The notes below the pieces were generated by a model. That model searched no databases. It saw only the letters and a program-made list of their open reading frames with translations, and had not been told where the DNA came from. This document shows, piece after piece, positions 1 through 5,237 of a DNA stretch of 5,237 bases. The position numbers and the translations under genes are program-made. Source of the stretch: Actinomycetota bacterium (lineage in GTDB: Bacteria > Actinomycetota > Actinomycetes > S36-B12 > UBA10799); contig JAUPKO010000919.1 in assembly GCA_030837395.1 (NCBI GenBank), positions 1 to 5,237 of the forward strand. Reading direction: 5' to 3'. Position 1 is the first letter of the stretch. The number at the start of each line of letters is the position of its first letter.

Positions 1-1
1 C

Positions 2-97
2 CGCAGTCCCGAAGCCCTGATCGCCCTGGCCATGCTCAGCCTCGGCGGTCGACCACCACGACTCCCCGGAAAGAACCACCCACAGAAGGGTCAGTAG
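2..97 (+). CDS. Transposase, C-terminal fragment (partial, 5' end outside window)
   Basis: The frame beginning at base 2 is open for 31 codons and stops at TAG 95-97, four bases from the IS tip, so the stop lies inside the terminal inverted repeat. The peptide contains SPEALIALAMLSLGG followed by a basic, proline-rich tail (RPPRLPGKNHPQKGQ). A short helical segment with a basic tail is compatible with a transposase C-terminus, but no catalytic DDE residues are in view. The main support is positional: it ends inside one repeat, while a new reading frame in the same orientation starts just inside the matching repeat at the other end of the window. It reads toward the antiporter but in a different frame (frame 2 versus frame 3), so simple read-through would not make a fusion protein. 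Confidence 0.6.
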   Translation, partial: RSPEALIALAMLSLGGRPPRLPGKNHPQKGQ

Positions 98-101
98 AGC
101 C
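75..101 (-). repeat. Terminal inverted repeat of the left IS copy
   Basis: The 27 bases, read on the minus strand from the tip at 101, match 5119-5145 at 24 of 27 positions: 12 identical (GGCTCTACTGAC), 3 mismatches (CCT versus GTA), then 12 identical (TCTGTGGGTGGT). Similarity ends at the next base. The transposase stop codon (95-97) lies inside it. Confidence 0.85.
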
Positions 102-1706
102 ATTATTCTGGCGATCGCCACCGTCGTCGGAGGGCTCGCCATCCGGCTGCGCCAGCCGCTCATCGTCGCGTTCATCGGGGTCGGAATCGCGGTTGGTCCG
201 GTCGGTACCGGATGGGTCACCACCGACAACACCATCGAACTGCTGGCCAGACTGGGCATCGCCATCCTGCTGTTCCTGGTCGGGCTGCGGCTGGACCTTC
301 ACATGATTCGCAGCACCGGACCAGTCGCTCTTGCCACCGGTCTCGGACAGGTGCTCTTCACTTCGGTGATCGGCTACCTGATTGCGCTCGCACTCGGTAT
401 GGACAGCGTGACTGCGCTGTACATCGCTGTGGCCCTGACATTTTCGTCGACCATCATCATCGTCAAGCTGTTGTCGGACAAGCGTGAGTTGGAACAGTTG
501 CACGGCCGGATCGCGGTCGGCTTCCTCATCGTCCAGGACATTGTTGTGGTGCTGGTGATGATCGCGCTCACCGCCTTCGGGCAGAACGCCGGCGGCAACC
601 TCGGCAGCGGAATCGCCCTGGTGCTGGCCAAGGGTGCCGGTCTGATCGCCGGGATGTGGCTGCTGACCCGCTACATCCTGCCGTGGCTGTTGCCGCATAT
701 CGCCAAATCCCAGGAGCTTCTGGTGCTCTTCGGCGTCTCCTACGCGGTGTCGGTGGCCGCGGTCAGCGAATGGATGGGATTCAGTTCGGAGGTCGGCGCC
801 TTTATCGCCGGGGTGTCCCTGGCTGGCACTCCATACCGCGATGCGCTCGGAGCGCGACTGGTCAGCCTGCGCGACTTCCTGCTGCTGTTCTTCTTCCTCG
901 ACCTCGGTGCACGTCTGGAGTTCACCGATGCCGCGAAGCAGATCACCGAGGCGGCGATCTTCTCGGCCTTCGTCCTGATCGGCAACCCGCTGATCGTCAT
1001 CTTGATCATGGCCGCAATGCGCTACCCGGTCCGGGTGGGATTCCTGGCCGGGCTCACCGTCGCCCAGATATCGGAGTTCTCCCTCATCCTGGCGGCACGC
1101 GGATTAAGCCTCGGGCACATCACCAGCGCCACCGTCAGCCTGATCACGGTCGTCGGCCTGATCACGATCGGGGTGTCGACCTACATGATCCTTTATTCGC
1201 ATCAGCTTTACGACCGGCTGAAGCGTGGGCTGGCTGTGTTCGAGCGGCGCGGTGGGCGCACGCGCGACGCCCTTGCCTCTGATGACGACGTCGACATCAT
1301 CCTGTTCGGCCTGGGGCGGTTTGGTACTCACCTCGCCGACCGGCTGACCGGCTCCGGCTATCGCGTCCTCGCGGTCGACTTCGATCCCAACATGGTGAAG
1401 GCACCCACCGTCGACGGTTTGACCACCATGTTCGGCAGTGCGGAGGACATTCATCTACTCGACGTGCTGCCGCTGGACCGGGCCAGATATGTGGTGAGCG
1501 CCATTCCGGTGCTAACGATCAACCTCGCGCTCCTCGACGGACTACGTCAGCACCAGTTCGCGGGAACCGTCGTTCTCACTGCACACACCCGCCACGACGC
1601 CGAACTACTACGCGCGGCGGGGGTGACGGCTGTGCTGGAGCCATTCTCAGACGCCGCCGAGGCGACCTCAACCATGCTGGACGGCCTGCTCGGCGGTAAC
1701 CGGTAA
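102..1706 (+). CDS. KefB-type (CPA2) cation:proton antiporter with RCK_N domain, 5'-truncated by IS
   Basis: This is an inner-membrane monovalent cation/proton antiporter of the CPA2 family (Na_H_Exchanger fold) fused to a cytoplasmic nucleotide-binding domain. The frame is open from the IS junction to TAA 1704-1706, 534 codons. There is no ATG, GTG or TTG between the junction and ATG 303, yet residues encoded at 102-300 are clearly family sequence (RLRQPLIVAFIGVGIAVGP, then LLFLVGLRLDL). The native start and perhaps 10-20 residues therefore seem lost to the IS. Numbering from ATG 303: about ten membrane segments lie between residues 5 and 300. The CPA2 Gln-Asp pair is at Q78-D79 (FLIVQDIVVV), the SSEVGAFIAG helix near 160-170 and SEFSLILA near 255. 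A linker leads to the TrkA-N/RCK_N Rossmann domain: GLGRFG at 336-341 and acidic D359/D361 after strand 2, typical for NAD(H) binding. No RCK_C follows. Starting at ATG 303 would drop the first helices and has no ribosome site, so the gene is probably non-functional unless a start is supplied otherwise. It converges on the stress-protein gene. Confidence 0.88.
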   Translation: MILAIATVVGGLAIRLRQPLIVAFIGVGIAVGPVGTGWVTTDNTIELLARLGIAILLFLVGLRLDLHMIRSTGPVALATGLGQVLFTSVIGYLIALALGMDSVTALYIAVALTFSSTIIIVKLLSDKRELEQLHGRIAVGFLIVQDIVVVLVMIALTAFGQNAGGNLGSGIALVLAKGAGLIAGMWLLTRYILPWLLPHIAKSQELLVLFGVSYAVSVAAVSEWMGFSSEVGAFIAGVSLAGTPYRDALGARLVSLRDFLLLFFFLDLGARLEFTDAAKQITEAAIFSAFVLIGNPLIVILIMAAMRYPVRVGFLAGLTVAQISEFSLILAARGLSLGHITSATVSLITVVGLITIGVSTYMILYSHQLYDRLKRGLAVFERRGGRTRDALASDDDVDIILFGLGRFGTHLADRLTGSGYRVLAVDFDPNMVKAPTVDGLTTMFGSAEDIHLLDVLPLDRARYVVSAIPVLTINLALLDGLRQHQFAGTVVLTAHTRHDAELLRAAGVTAVLEPFSDAAEATSTMLDGLLGGNR

Positions 1707-1708
1707 CG

Positions 1709-1730
1709 CCGGGCGGCTACGGCTGCCCGG
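1709..1730. terminator. Hairpin between convergent genes, probable bidirectional terminator
   Basis: CCGGGCGGC (1709-1717) pairs with GCTGCCCGG (1722-1730) as a 9-bp stem with one G-U pair and the loop TACG. In the + strand transcript this gives a C(UACG)G tetraloop of the very stable UNCG class. It starts 3 bases after the antiporter stop and spans the last codons and stop of the convergent stress-protein gene. No U-tract follows on either strand, which is common for actinobacterial terminators. Termination itself is inferred. Confidence 0.55.
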
Positions 1731-2625
1731 TCGGCTGGGATCGGTTCGCCACCACCATGACCGGCCGGTGGCTGTTGTGCAGGACGCCCATCGCCACACT
1801 GCCCAAGACGATCTCGCGGACAGCGGAACGTCCTCGCGACCCGACGACGACCACGGCCGCACCCTGCTCGTCGGCCGCCGCGACGACCGCGTTGGCGGTC
1901 GCCCGGGCCGGACGGCCGCGTCCGCGGCCGATGTGCACGTGGGTGACTCGGCCACCCGGGGCGGACCCGGGAGGTGCGGGCACGTCGGCGCTGTCCTCGG
2001 CGGACACCGCGACGATGCTGCGCGCGGGGAATAGCCGTTCGGCAGTTTCCAGGGCCGCATAGGCGCCCTCCGAACCGTCCCAGCCGACCACAGCCGGACC
2101 CTCGGCAAGAGCGTCGTACTCTTCGGAGAGCAGCGGGTGCGGCACCACGAGAACTGGACGTGGGCAGTAATGCACCACCATGTCCGACACGCTGCCCAAG
2201 ACCGCGTCGGTGCCGCCCAATCCGCGGGCTGCGACCACCACCACGTCGGCGTCCAGTTTCTCCGCGATCTGGGCGATCGCGGTGCCCTCCGCCGCGTAGG
2301 TGCGCTCCAGGCGTGGCTCGGCGTCCCAGCCGGCTGCCCGAGCCAGTGTCACCCCCATCGCGGTGATCCGGCGGGCCTCACGCTCACCTTCCCGGTCCTC
2401 CGCGGCGATCAGATCGTCGATATTGCGGGCCTGTGCCCACAGCCGCTTGCGCACCTGCTCACTGGCGAACGGCGGGACCCGCAGGTAGGTGACATATCCG
2501 TGCGCCCCGGGAAACAGCCGTGCCCCCGCATCGATCGCCGCCGCAGCTGCCGGGGAACCGTCGTAGCCGATGACCGCACGCATGGTTACGGGTTGTCCCG
2601 GTGGCTGTCCAATATCCAGACTCAT
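1717..2625 (-). CDS. Universal stress protein, tandem UspA domains
   Basis: This is a 302-residue cytoplasmic protein with two UspA folds, the usual size for tandem actinobacterial USPs (about 290-300 residues). Domain 1 covers about 16-162, beginning with AVIGYDGSPAAAAAID. Domain 2 covers about 177-293, beginning with AVVGWDGSEGAYAALE. Domain 2 has the complete ATP-binding motif G-2x-G-9x-G-S: G262, G265, G275, S276. Domain 1 has a weaker version (AARG, then only 8 residues before G144-S145), so ATP binding may be asymmetric. Domain 2 also has a shortened Gly/Pro-rich stretch at about 215-240 in place of the usual helix. USPs generally act in stress survival and dormancy, some by ATP-dependent signalling; the specific role here is unknown. 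The start at 2625 is chosen because GGAGGTG lies 5 bases upstream; ATG 2583 (M15) is a less likely alternative. The start overlaps the peptidase stop as ATGA, implying translational coupling. TAG is at 1719-1717. Confidence 0.92.
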   Translation of the reverse strand: MSLDIGQPPGQPVTMRAVIGYDGSPAAAAAIDAGARLFPGAHGYVTYLRVPPFASEQVRKRLWAQARNIDDLIAAEDREGEREARRITAMGVTLARAAGWDAEPRLERTYAAEGTAIAQIAEKLDADVVVVAARGLGGTDAVLGSVSDMVVHYCPRPVLVVPHPLLSEEYDALAEGPAVVGWDGSEGAYAALETAERLFPARSIVAVSAEDSADVPAPPGSAPGGRVTHVHIGRGRGRPARATANAVVAAADEQGAAVVVVGSRGRSAVREIVLGSVAMGVLHNSHRPVMVVANRSQPTGQP

Positions 2626-3680
2626 GACGACACCTCCGCCACCACCATATGCACAAATCCCAGTTTGTCTGCAACTGGTTTGCTGATGTCGAACGGGTAC
2701 AGCGGGCCTTTACCCATGGCCGCATTCACCCGGTTGAAGAACAGGGCGATCCACTTCCAGTCGAACAGCAACCGGTCGATGGGCACCTCGGCGTAGGACT
2801 CCAGCGGGGCGATGTCGGGCCGGCCGGTGAAGCGCACCCGGTCGGCGTGCAGCACCATCCCTGCTTCGTGGGTGGTGTCGAGGGTGTCGGTGATGTGCAG
2901 GTAATGGGCGAAGCACTCGGCGAAGTCCTCCCACGGGTGCATGGTGGCGTATTCGGAGATGAACGACTCCTGCCAGTCCGCCGGTGCCCCGAACTTGTAG
3001 TGCCGAGCGATCGCCTCGGGGTAGCCGGCCCGCTCGTCGCCGAACAGATCCCGGCAGCGATCGAGATACCGCGCTGCGCCGGGGCCGGTCTCGATGAGGA
3101 TGTTCTGGTAGTAGTGCCCGACCTCGTGGCGGAAGTGCCCGAGCATCGTCCGGTACGGCTCCCCAAGTCGCACCCGCAGCGATTCCCGATACGCATCAAG
3201 GGATTCCACCAGATCGATGGTGATCACACCGTTGGCGTGACCGATGGTGACCTTCTCCCCGGTGCTGTAGCTGGACAGCAGGTCGAACGCCAGGCCGCCG
3301 TCGCGGCGCCAGTACGGGTCGACCGGCAGCCCGAGGTCGGTGAGCTGGTAGACCAGCCGGCGCAGTGCCGCGGCGGTGGGGACCAGCTTCTCGCGGGCGA
3401 TGGTGTCATCGGCATCCGGCTTGCGGCGGATCAGCGTGTCGGACACACACCGCCCCCGCGCTGCGGGCTCCCCGTCGGCGGGGACCAGCCAGTTGCAGCC
3501 CAACGGTCCGGACTGGGTGCAGCGCACCCATTGGCCTCCGTCGACCAGGGCCACGCCGTCCTCGACGGCCACCATCGACTGACTCGGCAGATGCAGCCCG
3601 ATGCTCTTGCCGCAGGACGGGCACCGGTCGGCCTCGAAAGGGGTGAAGGCGTTGCAGGTCGGGCAAGCGAAAGCGCGCAC
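2622..3680 (-). CDS. Putative zinc-binding metallopeptidase with N-terminal zinc ribbon
   Basis: This 352-residue protein resembles the putative zinc-binding metallopeptidase family (Peptidase_Mx type) preceded by a zinc ribbon. CPTC at 6-9 and CPSC at 20-23 form the first metal knuckle; C54, C62 and C78 may contribute to a second. The catalytic signature is H185-E-V-G-H189 within HFRHEVGHYYQ, and PWEDFAECFAHYLHI (249-263) supplies a probable third ligand (E251 or E255), giving an HExxH...E gluzincin-like arrangement. No signal peptide or membrane segment is seen, so a cytoplasmic location is likely. Substrate and physiological role are not known to me, and activity as a peptidase is inferred from the motif. 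The start is GTG 3678-3680, 9 bases after the P450 stop, chosen because the MRAFACPTCN start suits the zinc ribbon; no good Shine-Dalgarno site precedes it. The TGA (2624-2622) overlaps the stress-protein ATG. It is the middle gene of the three-gene cluster. Confidence 0.88.
   Translation of the reverse strand: MRAFACPTCNAFTPFEADRCPSCGKSIGLHLPSQSMVAVEDGVALVDGGQWVRCTQSGPLGCNWLVPADGEPAARGRCVSDTLIRRKPDADDTIAREKLVPTAAALRRLVYQLTDLGLPVDPYWRRDGGLAFDLLSSYSTGEKVTIGHANGVITIDLVESLDAYRESLRVRLGEPYRTMLGHFRHEVGHYYQNILIETGPGAARYLDRCRDLFGDERAGYPEAIARHYKFGAPADWQESFISEYATMHPWEDFAECFAHYLHITDTLDTTHEAGMVLHADRVRFTGRPDIAPLESYAEVPIDRLLFDWKWIALFFNRVNAAMGKGPLYPFDISKPVADKLGFVHMVVAEVSS
2631..2637 (-). promoter_or_regulatory. 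Ribosome binding site for the universal stress protein gene
   Basis: On the minus strand GGAGGTG sits 5 bases before ATG 2625 and lies within the last codons of the upstream peptidase gene. It is the only strong Shine-Dalgarno site in the cluster and fixes the start at 2625 rather than at the in-frame ATG 2583. Confidence 0.7.
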
Positions 3681-3689
3681 AGGCTAGTT

Positions 3690-5066
3690 CTACTCGACCG
3701 GGCACCGGTCCGCCGGAGCGGCCGGACCGGTGGCGACAACCGGCGCTGGCGGGGCGCGCCGCGAGCACACCCGGATCACCGCACCGTGTTTGGGTTCGAG
3801 GATGACGTGGCGGACCCGTTGGCGTTCGCCGGCCGCGGCGGTGGTGGATAACTCCACCCGGCGCAGCACCTCGCGCAACACGATGCGCATCTCGGCCATC
3901 GCGAATGTCGCGCCCAGGCAGCGCCGGTTACCGCCGCCGAAGGGCAACCAGGTGGTCGGACCCGGCGTGGCGCCGAGCATTCGGTCGGGCTCGAAGCGAT
4001 CAGGGTTCTCGTACAGCGCGGGGTTGGCGTGCACCAGTCCGATGCCGGGGGCGACCATTACCCCGGCCGGCAGGTGGTAACCGGCGATGTCGACGGGGGC
4101 TTTGAGCACCCGGCCCACGTCGAACACGACCGGGCGGATGCGCAGTGTCTCTTTGGCGATCGCGTCGAGGTACTCGTCGCCGGCCGGATCGCCGGCGGCG
4201 CTGTCCTCGGCGGCCGCCACCGCCTTGGCCAGCACCTCCGGATGGCGGGTCAGCCGCTCCAGGGCCCACGACAGCGAGGTTGCGGTGGTGTCGTGACCGG
4301 CGGCCAGCAGCGTCATCAACTGGTCGCGCAGTTCCCGGTCAGTCATCTGCCGGTGCTCGTCATCGGCGGCGCGGACCAGCATGGACAGCACATCGGTGCG
4401 CGCAGCGAGGTCCTTGTCGGCTCGGCGATCGGCGATCTCGGCGAACAGCAACCGGTCAGCCTGCTCGATGCGCCGCCGAACGTAGCGCCACGGCAGGTGC
4501 CGCATCAACCCCGGGCTCCCGATCGCCAGGGTCGCCCACGGACCCAACCCCAGAACCCGGGGCATCGCCGTGCGCAGCGCGGCCAGCCTGGCCGGGTCGC
4601 TGGCCCCGACGACGGTCCGCAGGATCACCTCAAGGGTGATCGCCGACATCTTCGGTGCCACCGGAAAGTCCACGCCCACCGGCCATCCGGCGATGTCCTC
4701 GGCCGCGATCTGGGACATCGCGGCGCTCTGGCGGGCGACGGCATCGCGAGCGAACGGCGCCATCATCAGCCGGCGCCGGTCGCGGTGCAGGTCGTCGTCG
4801 AGCAGCAGCACCGAACTGTTCCCGACCAGGCCCGCCAGCATCGCGTTGGCCTCCCCGGCGTGGAACACCGCCGGATCTCCGGCGAACACCGTCTTGATGT
4901 CAGCCGGATTCGTCAGATAGACGACGGTGCCCACCGAGGCGATGCGCAACGTGAACACGTCGCCGTAGCGGCGCTGCGCCCACGCGACGAATCGCGGCCA
5001 GTGTCGCAGCACGATGGCGGTCTGCAGAGCCTTCGGGAGGCGAGGTCCGGGCGGCAGTTTCTGCAC
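3690..5066 (-). CDS. Cytochrome P450 monooxygenase (CYP135/CYP138-like)
   Basis: This is a complete 458-residue soluble bacterial P450, which inserts one oxygen atom of O2 into an organic substrate using electrons from a ferredoxin/reductase partner not encoded here. Landmarks in order: the proline-rich entry LPPGPRLP at 4-11; the I-helix oxygen-activation motif AAGHDTT at 255-261; the K-helix E306-x-x-R309; the PDRF variant of the PERF motif at 355-358; and the heme loop FGGGNRRCLG at 376-385, with C383 as the axial heme thiolate. The N-terminal pattern (YGDVFTL, then VFAGDP and FHAGEAN) recalls mycobacterial CYP135/CYP138-type enzymes; this is family resemblance from memory, and the substrate is unknown. 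The last 20 or so residues form a Pro/Ala-rich tail. The start is GTG 5064-5066, because an in-frame TGA stands two codons upstream and there is no downstream start before the conserved LPPGP. It lacks a clear Shine-Dalgarno site. It is first gene of the cluster, and an IS tip lies only 52 bp upstream. Confidence 0.95.
   Translation of the reverse strand: MQKLPPGPRLPKALQTAIVLRHWPRFVAWAQRRYGDVFTLRIASVGTVVYLTNPADIKTVFAGDPAVFHAGEANAMLAGLVGNSSVLLLDDDLHRDRRRLMMAPFARDAVARQSAAMSQIAAEDIAGWPVGVDFPVAPKMSAITLEVILRTVVGASDPARLAALRTAMPRVLGLGPWATLAIGSPGLMRHLPWRYVRRRIEQADRLLFAEIADRRADKDLAARTDVLSMLVRAADDEHRQMTDRELRDQLMTLLAAGHDTTATSLSWALERLTRHPEVLAKAVAAAEDSAAGDPAGDEYLDAIAKETLRIRPVVFDVGRVLKAPVDIAGYHLPAGVMVAPGIGLVHANPALYENPDRFEPDRMLGATPGPTTWLPFGGGNRRCLGATFAMAEMRIVLREVLRRVELSTTAAAGERQRVRHVILEPKHGAVIRVCSRRAPPAPVVATGPAAPADRCPVE
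3703..3732. repeat. Perfect 10-bp inverted repeat at the P450/peptidase junction
   Basis: CACCGGTCCG (3703-3712) and CGGACCGGTG (3723-3732) are exact reverse complements separated by 10 bases. The dyad lies in the last codons of the P450 gene, and its end is 22 bases from the GTG of the next gene. In the minus-strand mRNA it would fold into a stable hairpin that could affect RNA stability, partial termination or initiation at the peptidase GTG. It may also be a by-product of Pro/Ala/Gly-rich GC-rich coding. Confidence 0.4.
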
Positions 5067-5072
5067 ATCTCA

Positions 5073-5078
5073 ACGGTA
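5073..5078 (-). promoter_or_regulatory. Possible -10 element for a leaderless P450 transcript
   Basis: On the minus strand TACCGT fits the actinobacterial -10 pattern TANNNT and ends 6 bases before GTG 5066, so transcription could start at the GTG itself. Together with the missing Shine-Dalgarno site this suggests a leaderless mRNA, which is common in mycobacteria. No convincing -35 hexamer is visible, so this remains inference. Confidence 0.3.
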
Positions 5079-5089
5079 CCCGAAAGGAT

Positions 5090-5100
5090 CCCTCGGAGGG
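5090..5100. promoter_or_regulatory. Short dyad, possible operator upstream of the P450 gene
   Basis: CCCTC (5090-5094), a central G (5095) and GAGGG (5096-5100) form a perfect 5+1+5 palindrome. It lies 24-34 bases before the P450 start, where a repressor would cover the -35/spacer region of the proposed promoter. Such a short GC-rich dyad can arise by chance. Confidence 0.2.
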
Positions 5101-5118
5101 TGAAAAACCGCAGCTAGA

Positions 5119-5145
5119 GGCTCTACTGACGTATCTGTGGGTGGT
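5119..5145 (+). repeat. Terminal inverted repeat of the right IS copy
   Basis: GGCTCTACTGAC followed by GTA and TCTGTGGGTGGT matches the reverse complement of 75-101 at 24 of 27 positions. The tip at 5119 points toward the P450 gene and the element extends to the right. Confidence 0.85.
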
Positions 5146-5213
5146 GTAGGGGCCGAATAGGGGCGCACGCCGTTGTCCCCGTAGCGTTCTGGCTTATCGA
5201 AGGTCAGGTCGCT

Positions 5214-5237
5214 ATGGATACGGATACGGCGTGCGCA
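5214..5237 (+). CDS. Probable transposase start (partial, runs off the window)
   Basis: ATG 5214-5216 opens a frame encoding MDTDTACA up to the last base. AAGGTCAGG at 5200-5208 is a plausible ribosome site, with its second AGG 5 bases before the ATG. The position just inside the left repeat, in the same orientation as the transposase tail at 2-97, is where an IS transposase should begin. Eight codons cannot identify the family. Confidence 0.4.

Larger units (their letters stand above)
1..101 (+). mobile_element. Right (3') end of an insertion sequence
   Basis: This is the terminal piece of an IS that continues beyond the left edge of the window. It holds the C-terminal codons of a transposase on the + strand and, overlapping them, a terminal inverted repeat with its outer tip at 101. 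The reverse complement of this end begins GGCTCTACTGAC, the same 12 bases that begin at 5119, and the internal sequences diverge after about 27 bases, as expected for the right and left ends of one element type. The base outside each tip differs (102 and 5118), so the boundary is sharp. The family is not assigned: GGCTCT tips recall ISL3-type elements, but the visible transposase tail is too short to decide. Confidence 0.8.
5119..5237 (+). mobile_element. Left (5') end of an insertion sequence, continuing past the window
   Basis: The 119 bases contain the terminal repeat, an approximately 68-base leader and the probable start of a transposase. With the left fragment this gives two IS ends whose tips both face the 5017-bp interior (102-5118) and whose genes read in the same direction, that is, direct copies. 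The bases flanking the two tips (102 onward and up to 5118) do not match as a target duplication, so the copies look like separate insertions. Confidence 0.75.

Noticed and set aside
36..698. Minus-strand open frame (220 codons) crossing the IS junction and the antiporter
   Set aside because: It is Asp/Gln/Gly-rich with no fold or motif, crosses a mobile-element boundary and opposes clear antiporter coding.
2649..3851. Long + strand open frame (400 codons) opposite the peptidase gene
   Set aside because: It spans parts of two well-supported minus-strand genes and shows no domain; it is a GC-driven antisense frame.
4029..5117. Long + strand open frame (362 codons) opposite the P450 gene
   Set aside because: The encoded sequence is Arg/Gln/His-rich and low in recognisable motifs, as expected for the antisense of a high-GC gene; the P450 on the other strand has every family motif.
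102..5118. A circular molecule carrying a single IS, which would also give inward-facing IS ends at both edges
   Set aside because: The bases next to the two tips (ATTATTCT after 101, CAGCTAGA before 5119) do not form a target-site duplication as a single insertion would normally leave. Long reads could still overturn this.
5080..5237. An outward promoter in the right IS end driving the P450 gene
   Set aside because: I found no convincing -10/-35 pair on the minus strand within 5119-5237.

Overview
The window is high-GC DNA from an actinobacterium. GTG starts, a mycobacterial-style P450, a tandem-domain universal stress protein and the codon choice suggest Mycobacterium/Mycolicibacterium or a close relative; this is inference, because no rRNA or other marker gene is present.

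Layout. Positions 1-101 are the tail of an insertion sequence (IS): the last 31 codons of a transposase, ending inside a terminal inverted repeat whose tip is at 101. Positions 102-1706 (+) encode a CPA2/KefB-type cation:proton antiporter with a C-terminal NAD-binding RCK_N/TrkA-N domain. Its reading frame runs into the IS tip without a usable start codon, so the IS appears to have removed the 5' end. A strong hairpin at 1709-1730 separates it from a convergent three-gene minus-strand cluster, given here in transcription order: cytochrome P450 (5066-3690, GTG start), a zinc-ribbon/HExxH putative metallopeptidase (3680-2622, GTG start) and a two-domain universal stress protein (2625-1717). The P450-peptidase gap is 9 bases. 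The peptidase and stress-protein genes overlap by 4 bases (ATGA). From 5119 to the end lies the head of an IS: a terminal repeat matching the left one at 24 of 27 positions, then a leader and the first eight codons of a probable transposase.

How it fits together. The two IS ends have their tips facing the 5017-bp interior and their transposases reading the same way. The interior is therefore bracketed by two direct copies of what appears to be the same element. This could be a composite-transposon-like arrangement, or simply a chromosomal segment between two IS insertions, with the sequence ending where the repeated IS begins. The left insertion truncated the antiporter. The right insertion lies only 52 bp upstream of the P450 start and so defines or truncates its promoter region. 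The P450-peptidase-stress-protein order looks like one transcription unit. I cannot name a pathway for it; a role in redox or stress physiology is only a suggestion from the family types.

There is no gene-free stretch over 300 bases, and I found no tRNA, rRNA, CRISPR array or riboswitch.
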